From contig VZSE01014389.1 in the NCBI GenBank assembly GCA_013398275.1, forward strand, positions 139,682 through 203,681: a stretch of DNA of 64,000 nt, written 5' to 3'. Position 1 is the stretch's first letter, and the number at the start of each line of letters is the position of its first letter. The position numbers and the translations under genes were made by a program. Of this stretch, positions 49,529 to 62,900 are shown one piece after another. Source of the stretch: Promerops cafer. Its lineage: Eukaryota; Chordata; Aves; Passeriformes; Nectariniidae. The notes under the pieces are model-generated. The model searched no databases. It had not been told where the DNA came from and saw only the letters and a program-made list of their open reading frames with translations.

Positions 49529-52500
49529 ACTTTGTGTCTATAACTTGGTGTGTGGTAATGACTATAGTTCATATAATGACTTCAGTTCATGTGAAATCCA
49601 TCCCAATGAGCAGGGCTGAAATGCTTATTCCAATTTAAGACCACTATTGCTTGCTACATTCTACCAGTGGTAGAAGTCATTTTCTGTGCACAGGAACACA
49701 TAACATTTCTTCTATCAGGTTTCTTTATTTTTTCTCCCTGTCTGGAAGAAGCATGATGCTAGGGAGGAGGTGATGCCTCATCTCACTTTGCAGCCTCAAG
49801 GGCTGACCTCTTGTGGATCCACAGCCAGCAGCAGCCCCTATTCCAGCCTCTGAATCTCTGCTTCCATAGTGCATTGCAGTCACTCACATGCTGTGGATGT
49901 GAATACCATCATCCTTGGGTGTATGGGAGGGGAATAGCTATCCTTCTGGAATTATATGGACTTAAAAACTATGACAAAATGACTTTTGATTATGGAAGAC
50001 AAAGCATGGTGACTCACCTGGTCCTTTGCAGGCCTATTTTTCCAGTTAATTCTCACAATTTTCTAATTTCTGGTCCTAAATGCAAATGAATAACATGAAA
50101 ACAAGGTGTCAGTGAGTCAGAGAGGAGACAAAATAGTTTCTGAATTTAGAGGGGTTTATTCTCTCCTTTCTATTAGTCACTATTAGTCCCTGCTATTTTT
50201 TGATATGGAGTTATGGGTCTTTTCTGACACTGCTATTTTGATTTGATTCCTGTTTTGAGCAGAAAATTCATTTAATGTATAGAAAGCTCTGTCTGTTATG
50301 TTGTGGCTAATAGCAGAGCTGCCTTTGGGTTGTGAATGGCCATACAATTGGTAGACAGAAGTATCCTTAATTGAGGTTATATTGTGAATATAAATAGTAA
50401 GAAAAAAAATCTTCCATCTGGTGAGCAGATATTTACCCTACCCCTAATTGACTGTTCGGGAATGGATTTGGACCAGAATATTTTAATTCTGTGCATTCCA
50501 ATCAGTCTTCAGGCTGATGAGGTGTAGCACAGGAGAGAAAGCTGGACCATCCTCCCACTCCAGAAAAATAAATACCATTGAAGCAGAAAATTATATCTGT
50601 AGAAACATAGGTGAGAACTTAACTACTTGTTAAACCATGAAGTGGCTGTAAATATGACATTGGTTTATTCTTTTAAATACAAAGAGGCTTAACTAGCCTT
50701 CCCTATATAAATCAGGGACAATCTTTTGGTATGCAATGTCCTGGGATGGAGGAGGTTGAAGTCCACACAAGCTTGAAATCAGACTAAAGTACTTTCTCAG
50801 GACTGCTCTTTCATTTCATGTGTGGGTGCTTATTGTATCCGAGTCAAAACATTGCAGCCCATTTTCTGACTTGCCTCCCTCCTCTCCCTAATACACTCCT
50901 ACATTTCTGTGTGACCAAAGCACTCTGCAGTGAGGAAACTCTTCCATGAACAAGGTCCTGTGCATATGCAATGAGGCACCGAGGGATGGGAAGGAATGGG
51001 GTCAGAGAGTGTAAGGATGCTGAGATAATATCTGCATCCTCAGAGGAACTTCATCCTAAATGTACATTAAAGGGCAGAAAATATTTATGGTTTTGTTGAT
51101 CCTTGAGAAAAAATCAGGCATGGTATTTGTGTAAAAGCTTTTTAAAGGGGCAATAAATAATAATTATTTTAAATAAGCCTTGGAGTCATAAAAATCTCTC
51201 CTTGGCCACCTGAAAGCTTCTCTATTACCATTATTTCAGTATAAATAATGGTGCTTTTCTTAGACCAAAATATGTCATACAAATGAGTGCTTTAGTCCAA
51301 GTCCCCTTATTTTCCTAAAGGGTAATGAGTGACACATTATGTATTGTAAGACTTGGGTTAACCCTAGTTTTTCCCAGTTTCTGAAGAGAAGTTTAGGTCA
51401 ATCTCCAATTTTTTAGCTGCAGATGTTTATAAGCACAAAGAAATACTGGTGCAATCAATTACATTAGAACATGTATCAGGTTTTTTAAATCAGACATTTA
51501 TTTTTTTTCAGAAGGTAAGTAGAGACTGTGAAACACTTCAAAGCAGAACAGAGTTGTCCATGAAAGGACAGGGTGTCTGTTCCTCTCTAGCTGAATGATT
51601 GATACTGAATAGTGTGAAAAACAGCTACCAAAGAGCAAAGCCCTTCAAGGCTTAAAGCTTTGCTAAGCAGGAGCAAAATTGCAACTCTTATGTATATATA
51701 CACTGCAGCACACTCCAGCCTCAGAAACATTATCACCATCAAGATTTTCATCAATATTTATCAAAATACTTCTAAATATATTCATTTAGATGTGGCAGCA
51801 TCAGGCCACAGCTACTCCTATCATTACTTGTGGCTGTAGTTGGTCAACAACTGTACAAAAGGGTGCATGTATTAGAAGCAAGTATTACAGTGACCTGGTA
51901 GGCATTTCTAGTCCAGTAGGGCATGAGGACTTGTTGTGATCTCACTGGTGGGAGGTGCCTCTGCATCCTTTTTCTCCTTCTTTGTTAACTCCTCCTAGGC
52001 CGGAGGTAACCTCTGGACAATGGTACCACCTTTACCTTCATCTCAAGTTCCCATTGTGGTGGCTCAACTTACAGTTCAAATTACAAGTCATTCTGGGGGG
52101 TGGGCTTCAGTGGTGGTCACAGATGCCCTCTGTCCTATAATTTGGGGTGGTCTTTGTTTGACTGCACACGAGCAGTTTCTTCTTTACACAGTTTGCCACG
52201 AGGGAGGTTTGTAAGGATGCATTACACAGGATGTACTAACCAGATCTCGCCTCTGCCAGGCCTGGAATTAGCACCATCCTGTTGCTCCATTCTGTGCTTG
52301 TCTAACTGCAAAGTTCTTCTGGCCTTAGGCGTATTTGAGATGGGCAGCTGTGCTCTTTAAGTCCTTACAGGACTGAGTCTCCATGTTGAGAGGAAAGATA
52401 ACAGCAAACTTTGAGTCATATGCTGGCTGCCTGCACAAACACTTTCAGGATTCAGTTTTCATATCTCCTGTTTTCTTTTGGCACCTCAGTGCATGAAAGG

Positions 52501-55072
52501 CTTCCAGGAGTTTCTCAGTCCTTAGGATCATTTTCCCTAGGAACATTCTTGACAAATGAAATCCCCAGCATGCTGCCTGTCCATGTGACTGTCAGTCAGT
52601 ATGGGGAAACAGAATAAAACACGCACCAAATTGTACCATAATTTGCCAGGCAAAGCTAAATGTTATAATGTATTTTTTTCGCCAGAATATTTATGTATGC
52701 ATTACAGTATTCACAGAACTGCAAAGCATCAGCTGTTGGCCGACTGAATGTATCATATTACTACCCACGTCACACTTCAAAATGACAACTTTAGCCACCA
52801 GTATGAAGTTTGACTTCTGTTAAGAAACAGCAAAATTACTAGTAGCAAAACTGTTATTCATACCAGAATGCATACATCTGGAATAGAATGCTGAACAGGA
52901 CCAGAACCCATTCTTTGCCCTTGAAACCAACCAGAATGTTTTGACTGTGCCTATATCTTTGAAATGTTCAAAACAGAGGGGCTGTATCCAGATGGCCTAG
53001 TGGACATGGTCCCTGACTCATCAGAAACCCCAGATTGTCTTCCAGTGGTTATGCAGTGATTATGTACCAAGATGCAGACATTAATGAACTTGCTCATTTA
53101 GATAGAAGAGCTGTATGCCTCTTAAAATTCAGTTTTCTAGATGAATACAGCATGAGAATCAAATCTGAGTGTAAAAGCACTTGTGTGCTGTCATGTGTGA
53201 AAGAGTGACTGTTTGCTGTGGTCTATATGTTTTTTCTGTTTTGACTGCTCCCATAAAGGACAGAATAATTTCCCAGGCTCTTTTCTGGTTGTCAGATCCT
53301 GCTGGCTAGACTGCTATAACAGACATTGTGGCCTTCCTCTACAGTCCTTTAGATGATGATTGGGTGGAGGGACTCTCAACCTGTTTCTCAGAGACTTTTT
53401 GGGGTTCCTGGTAGCTTCTGTGATACTGGTCTTGCAGGACTGCAGCACCTCAAACCACAAATGCTTGGCCAAGAGGGCATCTTGAATGAATTTAGCACCC
53501 GCTGTTGACTCCTGAGCTTGGATGCATTGAAGCCGTGACTCGGCAGCACATCAGTAGGGCAGGGATGATCAGTTTACTCTGTGTTACTGGGGTGGTTCTC
53601 CATCCAGACACCTTTAGACAGCTTCTCTTTCAACCTCTGGGGCTCTTTTCTGACTGTTGGATGTTCATCCTGGATGATCTAGAAGATAAACTGCAGGCTT
53701 CCTTCCCAGCTGGCAACGTCTGGGAGACTCTCTATCCTGAATATCCAGGTATTCAGGTATCTAAGTCTAGACAAATGAATTTCAGGACATGTGCTTGCCT
53801 CTACTTTCTGGGGATTCAGCTTAGTGATGTATAACCATAATCAAGAGTACCTGGTCTCCTTAGTCCTCCCTGCTACTTCCTTTCTGCTCACTGAGAACAG
53901 CACCACATTTCTTGGATCTCAGAATTGTCTTCAACCAAGCCAGGGCTGACTTGAACTTCAGTTTCCTCTTGCCTAGTAGCTTTAAACACAAATGCTGCTC
54001 CATACCTTCCACTAGCTCTATCCTTCAGCCTTTTGCAACTTAACTATTGCAGCCTCCTCTCTTCTTGCATCCCACATTGCTCACATTTATCTACAACACT
54101 GCTGGCTCCCTGCTTTCCCAGTTAAGAACTTTGGCCCTATCTTCCCTCTCCATGTGCCATTCTTCTTTGTTCATCCTTTGTCCATTCTTTGTTTGTCCAT
54201 CACACCTGACTAGCATCTTGTTTTTGCTAGGAAGTCATTATTGTTCCATTATTGTTTTGTCTGCTAAATAAACAGTTCCAGGGTAAAGGCAGAGGGACAG
54301 AATTAGGCTGCCTGCACTGTTAAGCTGTTCAAAAGTCCCATGCACAGCCATGGTGCATAAGCAGTCTTCCAGATAGTTCCTGGAATAGTCTGAGAATTAA
54401 TATAGGACAAACTATTAATTCTGGGCAGTTTGGATATGGCCATCCTATTTCCAGGGTAACTTTACCATTCCAGGGTGGATATGACTGTACTGTGCCACCT
54501 GGTCTCAGGACCAGAGAAGGGGCTCGGGACATCTGTGGAGTGCTTCAGGCTTCTGAAGGTCTGAAATAGTGGTAGATTTCTTCTGCAGAAAGCTAAAGTG
54601 TATAGTTAGAAGTAATTGAGATTAATAAAAATTGTCATTGTAACGTGTTCTCTTGGGACTCCCACTGTGTTACTTAATTATTGCGGCCTAACATCCCCGC
54701 TCTAAACAAGGTCTTGGTTCTCCTGAGATTATTTCAGTCACCTTTGCCAAAGTTTAATGGTCCAGGCAGTGATTATACTTTTGTTATCTAGTAATTACTC
54801 TGTAAAGAAATTGAGTCTCCAGACTTTAAAAATGCATAGACATCTGCCTACAAGTTACCTTTTCATGAAGAAAGGAAAGATACTTTACCAAAAGTTTCAT
54901 CAGTGCTATATTTGAAATCATACTGCTGTTATAATCTCTTCTCAGAGAGCCTCAGATTTGCCTTTTCCATGTGCAATATAATTTATATATTTCATACAGA
55001 AGCTTCATTCATCAAATCTGTTTTTGCATGTAAAGTACTATTAAATCAAAATGTTACCTATGAAAGAATGGT

Positions 55073-55104
55073 TAACTAAGCCTCATGGATAACTAAGCCT
55101 CATG
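55073..55104. repeat. 17-bp tandem duplication
   Basis: TAACTAAGCCTCATGGA at 55073-55089 is directly repeated from 55090, with identity over the first 15 bases. This is a small slippage duplication. Confidence 0.85.
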
Positions 55105-55385
55105 AGAACAAGCCTCCAGAGCAAAAACTTCAAAACCATATTAATACATAGGAAAGCATCTGAGTGGCAAATTTTGTTACAGCTAATTATGGAGGCCAGC
55201 CATTTCTCTCTTGGTCATCACTAATTTGCATTAAAAATGTCTTCACGAACCCTTGAAGTGTCAGACACTGCAGAGACCACAGAACTCTAAATACCTAGTG
55301 TTTTCCAGAGGGCCTTTGGTTTCAGAGACATGTGAATGATTGGGTAAAGTTGTCCTTTGGTGGCTAAGATATCCAGTCATTTACT

Positions 55386-55520
55386 GCTAAGGACAGAACA
55401 CTGGGCTGGGATTCAGGAAACTTGGATTTATTTCCAAATCTGTGTCAGCCTGATGGATCACTCTGGGCAGTCACTCCACCTTTTGTGCCTTATTTTCTCT
55501 TCTGGAAAAGCAAGGCTGAC
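55386..55520 (+). mobile_element. MIR-like ancient tRNA-derived SINE
   Basis: The stretch follows the MIR consensus in order. AACACTGGGCTGGGATTCAG corresponds to the GAGCACGGGCTGGGAGTCAG-type block, and GAAACTTGGATTTATTTCC to the B-box region (GACCTGGGTTCTAGTCC-type). CTCTGGGCAGTCACTCCACC is close to the CORE block TTGGGCAAGTCACTTCACC. TTTTGTGCCTTATTTTCTCT and TCTGGAAAAG match the TGTGCCTCAGTTTCC..CATCTGTAAAA block. MIR spread long before the split of mammals and reptiles, so copies in birds are fossils. The tail after 55520 is not recognisable. The match is by eye and the element is diverged, but the order and spacing of four separate blocks are hard to explain by chance. Confidence 0.7.
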
Positions 55521-56162
55521 CCTGAAACCTATTGATAAAAAGTGAAATATAATAAATGGCCATTTTTATTACTACTCAGAATATGTTACATAATCCTTTT
55601 TAATTTTTTTTTTTTCATAGATAAGGAATTTTGTGTCTCTTTCACAAAGTAAATGTGATGCCATAATGAGAACAGCCAGTTTTCGTCTGTTCCTTATTCT
55701 GCTTTAAACAAAGCCTGTGCCTTTGAAGACAAGCATATGGAATCAATCCTTCATTAGTATGGGTTAGTTTATGTATGAAAATTTCTAACCATTACTATTT
55801 TATTACAAATTTCAGTTACTTGTTAGTACTTTTCCAGTCTCTTTAATAATTTACCTTAGAAGTAGTACTTATATCTAAAGACTGCTCACTGTATTCAAAA
55901 AGAAAGTACTTTTGCTATTTATAGCACTAATTAATCTACAGAAGTAATGTTAGAAGGTTATTGATCACTGAAAATGATTTACACTTCTATGGAGAGGAAG
56001 GGTGAGATGAATCTGGGAAGTCTGTTTCAGTCTGGGCTCTCTGTATGGTCCATCTTCCTTCTGAGGCTGCAGAAGTGGAAGACAAACTGAGCTCTGGATT
56101 GTGACTGCTGAAGTGAGTTGTGCAAACAGTGTGGCAGATATCGTCACCTTCTCATCTCCTCA
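55521..56162. other. Unassigned AT-rich DNA between SINE and CR1
   Basis: No gene or further repeat is recognised. A T11 run lies near 55605. Confidence 0.6.
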
Positions 56163-56985
56163 CAGTATCATGGGGCTATTTCACTTGGAAAAGACCCTTA
56201 AGATCATCAGTTACAACCACTGACTCATCAATTACAAGTCCAGCACTGAACCACGTCCACAAGTGCCACACCTACACATCTTTTAAAAACCTCTAGAGAT
56301 GATGATTCAACCACTTCCCTGGGCAGTCTGTTTCTATGCTTGACAACTCTTTTGGTGAAGAAAATTTTCCTAATATCCAGTCCAAACCTCCTCTGGTGCA
56401 ACCTGGGGGCAAGGGACTCTGTCAACCAGTTTTCTACACAGGCCAAAATGTGCCCCACAGAAGTCCAAGTGAACAGTTCTGCTGACTCCTCTTCTTTTCC
56501 AAGAGTCTCTTACCTTATCAGAGTAGCTGTGCCCAAGACAGCCTCCAACTGTCCCATCACCTGCCAGTCCTTCTCTCTTCACAAGCAACAGGTCCAGTGG
56601 GACACCTTCCCTTGTTGTCTCACTCATGTTGTGTCAGGATGTTATCTCTCACACACTCCGGGAATGCCCTAGCCTGTTTCCTCTCTGCAGTGTGCTATTT
56701 CCAGCACACATCTGATAAGTCCGCCATGAGAAAAAGGACTGGCAATTGTGAGACTTACTGCAGCTTCTTAGAGAGCATTTCATCTGCCTGTTCACCTGGT
56801 TGGGTGGTCTATAACAAACTCTTACCATGACATCTGCCCTATTGGCCTTCCTCCTCTTTTATCCATAAACACTGAACTTCATCATCCTCATCATAAAGCT
56901 CTAGCTTTCTAACATATAGGGCTAACCCACCACTTCTTCTTCCTGGCATATCCCTTCTGAAGTGTTCGTTGCAGAACCCTTAGGG
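56163..56985 (-). mobile_element. Internally deleted CR1 LINE: endonuclease region fused to 3' UTR
   Basis: The minus strand carries two CR1 parts. About 56985 down to 56410 is the apurinic/apyrimidinic-type endonuclease region of ORF2. It includes sequence before VRVCYRPPNQ (56792-56826, the conserved YRPPN block), then PLDLLLVKREGLAGD and GGCLGHSYSDKV (the usual GGCLGHSDHE region, so the catalytic SDH motif is broken), and finally LDFCGAHFGLCRKLVDRVP. About 56405 down to 56163 is the CR1 3' region, with RRFGLDIRKIFF, KRVVKHRNRLPREVVESS and LEVFKR, then the terminal AAGGGTCTTTTCCAAGTG-type end. In an intact CR1 the whole reverse-transcriptase domain lies between these parts, so roughly 2 kb is missing at the join. 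The two parts give open minus-strand frames of 85 and 76 codons that are not host genes. The 3' UTR type resembles that of the tail at 41.4 kb. Confidence 0.88.
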
Positions 56986-59900
56986 TCTGAATCCTTCAGA
57001 GGATCTGTCCCAAAACCTGACTGGCATCTTTTTAAGTGGAATTGATCTGCAGATCTCTTGTGATTACTCACAGATGGGAATGGGAAGAGAGGAGAGAATA
57101 TATTTTTCATGTCCTGGCTCTAACCCATAAAAACTTGGAGGCTCAGGAGAGGAATGTCTCTCATCCAAAAGGCCCAAGTTGAAAGTTGTTTGTAGTTTCT
57201 AAATACATTTTTTTCTCTCCCACTTAGGGTCTCTTCCCTTTATCGTCATCACCTTACCCTAGAATGTTTTCTTTCTTAGCCAGCAGCAAATCCTTAAGGC
57301 TTAGGCAGTGGAATGATTGATGGAATTTTTCAGAGAAATGTGAGAAGTGCACTTTTGTGTTTCCTATGTTTTTCTGTTTTCCAGATTAGTGTAGGTTCTG
57401 CACTACTCTGAAAGATACAGCTGAGTTTGCCATGGGAAAATCCACAGCCACGTTTTGGCTTTGTGTGCTGAGATACAAATTACTGGAGTGCAGATTTTGG
57501 TGTGTGTTACAGTGGTGTCTAGGGGCCCTTGTTACTGACCCAGGTGCTGCTGTAGTAGGTGTTGTGGAGACTCAGCTCTTGTTGTCACTTGGTTCTTTTC
57601 TGATGGCTGTGTAACATCATACAAAACCTTTCCTTCCCTGTGCCAGGCTGAGTGTGTAGGTGGGTGAATCTTGTTTGGTACCATGCAGGGCTACAGAGGC
57701 ATCAGCAGAGCCTTGGAACTTCATGGCTGTTTCCTGTGTTTGTGATATCTGGTTTTGAGTCAGGACCCTTCTGAGAGAGAAGGCTAGGAGTTCAAATATG
57801 TATCCTTGTACCTCCTGTTTCCTCCTGGCTGTGTCTAAGCAGCTGTGGATTCATCTCTGCCAGCTGAGAAGGCAATGTCTATGTGCTTCCAGGCATGAAC
57901 TCACAACTCCTGAATCCTCAGGGCACTCACATAAGTATTTATGTCTTCCAGTAGTTCCTTTAGACCCAGACAATGGCTTAAAGTTATGCTTGTGCTTAAA
58001 TGATCTGCTATCTATTTAAAGTTCCATAAGAGTAGTAAGTTGCAATTACTCAGGAAAAAACCCCCAAAAACAACAAACAAAAAGGACTTCTGAACTCTGT
58101 AATAATTTGTGAAAATTAGGTGATTGGGGTGTTTGAAAAAACAAATAACACGGTAGATAAGGAGTGAAATCTCTTCCCATGGAGGAGATCTGAGAAAAGA
58201 AATCTTGGAAACTACTGATCCAAGACTGGCTGTCTGGAACTTGCCTCATTGTGCAAGTTGCAGCAGTGACAGGAGAGCATTGACCTCAGGTGCTGGCTTC
58301 AGTACATTGGCTATTTCCCATAACAGATTGATCCAGATTTTTCTCAAGGTCTGCACATTAGGTATTCATGTGAGAGAGCTCCATTTCAGGTGGAATAAAC
58401 ACCACAGGAAATCTTGTATCACTCCAACAAAGTACTGCAAATGACTAGGTAAGAAAAACCAAACCAAACCAAAGCTAAATGAAAACCAACTTTGTATGAA
58501 AAGATGTATTTGAAACTTCTGTATTTAACTATATTTTTGTGTCTTCGTGTCTTAAACCTCATTAACATATCTATCAAAAGACACTGAAGACCTTATTGAT
58601 TGATCCTTCTAACACAGTTGTCCATGAAAACAAGACAATCAAGTAGCCTTTAACTCAAACCACTCCAGTTCATGGAGATGTCTATTGCAGCACATGAGAA
58701 AAAACAAAAAAAAGGAAGACTGAAGTCTCCTTTGACTAATATTTTTACTCTAATAGCTCTGGAAAATTCTACAGGGAGGTATATGTTTCCATAGCATAGC
58801 AAAATCATCAGGCAGTACATATTAGAGCAGATGAAGCATGTTTGAGCGAGTCAGAAGCCAGCTGACATGAAATAAATCCAGTCTGAGGCTAAATAAAAGG
58901 TTTGGTTCTGGTATTGGAAAGTGAAGGTTATTATTATTATAATTTTATCTAAGACCTTTTTAAGAACTCAATATATTGTGAGTCACTTTCCCTATTTTGT
59001 GTTATTTTCCATTTTCATAGTACCTCCCTTCCTGATTTCAGCAAAGCAAGTTCCTAAGTACTGTGAGAAAGGCTGTGCTCCTAATGATAACGCTGATGAT
59101 GTTTTCAGAGCTGGAAGCTTAATGAGGAAACTTGTTATGCAGATTCAGAAGGATCAGATAAGCTTCTAATTCAATGGGATCAAAAGTGGAGTCATATTTT
59201 CAGAAAGCATTCAATATGTGTTTTCAGATTTTTGAGTCTATTTTAAGCACACATGAAGAGAGGTTCAGCTGAGATGAATCACGGTGGGAAGCTCTGCCAG
59301 TCTACATCTGCTTAATACCTGCTGCTGCAAAGTTCTCCCAGTGCTCTTTAGATAATAATTCAGCACATGAAAAAACTTGGGACTAACTCAGTGGAATGGC
59401 TTAAATGATCATATATATACAGGTGACTTGTAATGTCTGCAGACAAAGATATCTGTTTCCTACTTGGTGTGAAGTAGTTAGAGAATATAAAGGCAAACAA
59501 GTGAGGTAAAAAAGACGCATTGCCTAGAAGCAAATTTGAGAAATAAAATTAATGGAATTTTGTAGAATTCACAATTCAGGACTTGTTTAATCAAGAATGG
59601 CATGTTTAATCAAGTAGTGATTGGTACATCTAATCAAGAAGGACTTCAAAATTATCTAACAATTTTGGTATAGCTTTTACTTTATAATAGATAACAGGAC
59701 ACAAACAATGCACCACATTCTACTTCCTTGTTTGTTCTGGGGTTTTTTTTCATTACATATAAGTGACTGTTTCAGCAGTTTTAAAATCAGAATGGTGGCG
59801 TTTGCCTGCAACAAAGATTATAGATTTTCCCCTTTAGTGCTTTAGACTGAATACTTTCAATTCTTCTAGCCATTAATTTCCTCTGTTAATGGGCTTTGCA

Positions 59901-62900
59901 GCAGATGGACAAGTCTATTATTTAGTGAATGTGTTTGATTAGCAGCTAAGTAATTTCTGTCATTTTCTTAACACTCATGATGTCTGCTTTCAGTATGATA
60001 TATACACCCTTAAGTAATCTTTTAGTATATATGCCAGACTTCCTGCTTTTTGTGGTAGCCGATTTGTTTGCATAGTAATCTAGTTTGTGATGGACACACA
60101 GGAATCCCAACCAGGGTTGATAACAAGATGGGTGCCCTGATTTACTGAAGTGTTCTAACTATTTGCATCCACGTAGGCTTTCCATGGGCAGAAAATCCAA
60201 ACCTCCACATGGTCCATGAAGTTTGGCTGCATACCCCTGAGCCAAAGAAGGTACTTTTTAATTCTGGAAGTCTGTAATACTGTGTGATCCTATGTATTAA
60301 TAATAATGTTTGCTTATATAATAAGCTCTGCTTCATGAGTTCTTATTTATGAAGAGAGTTGTGATAATTCTATGGGGCTTTTTACTATAATTTTTATCAA
60401 TTGCAGTTTCCTGAGGCTAGCAAATGTTTTGATGCCATATCTTACCTGAGAACACACTTTATATTAGTTCCTGCTTTCATTCTGGGCTTCACATTCCAGT
60501 GCTTTTATGAAGCAAAATTCCTGTATACTATTGTGTTGCAGTTGTACACCATAAATTTTTACCTTGCTGACACACCAGAACAAAACACACAGGAAGGAAA
60601 TTGAAACTGTTCTCCTTTTAACCATGGCTGTACAATTCTTCCTCCTTTCTGGAAGTACTTTGTGGCCATCACATGAAAGGTACTATCTGTATGACAACAA
60701 TAGTAAGGTATATAAGGAGCATTTGATATATCTTTTGAAATTCTTGAGCCATTTTTACAAGCAGATGTGCACCCAGTTTTTCAAAAGTATTAAAGACAGA
60801 GGGAAGTAAAATAAGCCTTTGTAATTCTTTTGTAACAAATTCAGTGTTCTGTATACTATCAAATATATCCTGAAGAGTAAGTACAGAATAAACCTAAAGG
60901 AAGGGATCAGAGAGGGGATAGGGGCAAATGCCTCAAGTGGCTTTTGAAGCTCATTGTTTGGAGCCCTTTGACAGAAAGGGGTGTCTGAGGCAGGGCTGCG
61001 GATAGGGTTGTAGGTGCTTGGAAAAGGTGGGAGACCTTGGCCCTCCCTCTCTGTCCCTTCATTGTCAGAAGGCAGAAATTGTGATTATTCACAGAAAGGA
61101 GGAACCTGCAGTTTGCATGGCCTCCTTCTCATGCTGCTTTCTGTTATACCCATGCCCTTTCCAGCCATAACACATCCACCTTATGACCATCCCAGGTCCT
61201 CCTACTGTGTTTTGCTCCAATATATTTTATAGTACTGTAATATTTCCTATCTACCAATGGACCCTGATCTGCTGGTTTTGTATTGGACAGAACCTAAAGT
61301 GAGATGCAGGGTGATTTAAATCAAAGCAAGCTTCCCTGATACCCAGGAAGGTATGTTTGGAGCCCAGAGCCAATGGAGTTGGTTTTATTTATCTTTTTGA
61401 GATAATTGAGAAGCTAATCACACAGAAAAGCACATCTGCTGCTGCCTTACTGCCAAAGACATTCAGGTGGTTGAGAAGACATTCAATAGAGGAATATATC
61501 TTCTCTTATGGAACTTACAGAGTTATTTTCATAAATATATTAATTTACCATAATGGTAACTCAACACCTTGGGGAAATGACAGTACACATGCATTAGTCC
61601 TGCTAACTTCACTGGCATGTCTAAGAGGAGTAGCTGAGGAATACAGCCCAGTCAGTAGAAGATCAGAGGTATTGGTATGAATCAATATTTTTTTAAAACA
61701 TAAAGCCATCAGATTGCATTTTACTGTTAATGAAACATGTGCAGATATGTTCAATAGAGTAATATAAACCCAAATTTTAATTCAGGGCCACTTTAAAAAT
61801 TGCCATATATTTCTTGTGTTGTCCTCATTTTATTGCTGTGCCCTAATTTTGTCTTTTTATAACTTTGATTTATTATTATTCTACACCCACTCTAATCTAG
61901 ATAGAGACAAAAATACTGAATCTGAAAAAATTCTCTCCTTTTTTATTTTTCTGCCAGAAAAGCTGGTAATAACTTCAAGAACTTTCATCAATTTTGTAAC
62001 TTCTTTTGTAATTTAAAATGTCATCCAAAATTGTTTGTTTTCAGAAGCATGAGGGGTTTGGAGAAAACTTCTGTTATTTTCTTCTCTCAAATGTGAGAAA
62101 TTGAAAGGTGAAACAGAAAACAAATTATTTTTGTTCAGTATTAAAATTAAATGTTGTGTCTTAACTACCTGGCAATGCATGTTGCTGTAAGCTAGAAATA
62201 ATTAAAATGTAGAAGTACTTTCAGCAATTTCATAGAAAATAACACTTGCTAAACAAACAAGTTCTTTAAAGTAACACATTTGTATTACTGTTGGCAGGAA
62301 ATGACAGGGAGTAAGAATTTGTACCAGAGGAAGTAAAAAGACCTGGGCCATAAATGTAGTTCTGTTGTTAACAGGTGAAGACTAAGTTTTATTGCAATGT
62401 CTCCAGCTGAAAAAACAGGACTATCAAATCCACACAAAATTTGAACAGCTTCAAGATCACAAATAGCAGTGCCTAATGATTAAAGGATGCTGGGATTACT
62501 ACACCTCTTACAATGTGTGTTCTAGGGTGAGAACAAACAGTGAAATTCTCCTTCCAAATTTCATCTGTTAAAGCTAGATCTAGCAGATGACCAGTGTTGT
62601 GAAAGGTCTGATCTAGAAACCCAAGATTTTAGTTAATGTGTTATTAAGTTGCATAAGATGTTTTAAGGTATCTACTTTCATTCTGACTCAGTTTGAAAAC
62701 TGGCACATAGTCCTAATTTTTCATTCTCACAGAAAGCTAAATTTGTAAGGTGAATCACCTGATTCAGGAGCAAGTAATTGTTTATTAGAGACTGTGAGTG
62801 TTTCTTGAGATAGAACTGGATGCTTCATATTACTTTAAATACATTTACCCATGAAAGAATCTGCAGTGCTTCTGCCTGTCAGAATGGAGTGGAAAATACC

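Larger units (their letters stand above)
48196..55385. other. Unassigned DNA, no gene seen
   Basis: No gene is recognised in 7 kb. It includes the G/T tract at 49401-49528, a perfect 10-bp-arm hairpin at 51227-51252 (ACCATTATTT/AAATAATGGT) and another at 54393-54422 (AGAATTAATA/TATTAATTCT). A somewhat GC-richer region at about 51950-54560 has several overlapping frames of 60-110 codons without domains. That region could be an old, unrecognised transposon, but I see no terminal repeats. Confidence 0.5.

Noticed and set aside
49192..49638. 148-codon plus-strand open frame
   Set aside because: More than a third of it is Gly/Phe/Val low complexity produced by the G/T tract. No domain.
53505..53834. 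109-codon plus-strand open frame in a GC-richer patch
   Set aside because: No recognisable domain and no splice or promoter context. Its length is not exceptional for its composition.
54040..54700. Possible LTR: pyrimidine-rich stretch, AATAAA-like signals near 54266 and 54624
   Set aside because: No paired terminal repeat, no TG...CA ends with a target duplication, no primer-binding site and no retroviral coding motifs nearby.
56228..56627. Two minus-strand open frames (76 and 85 codons) that look protein-like
   Set aside because: They are the 3' region and endonuclease region of a decayed CR1 LINE, not host genes.
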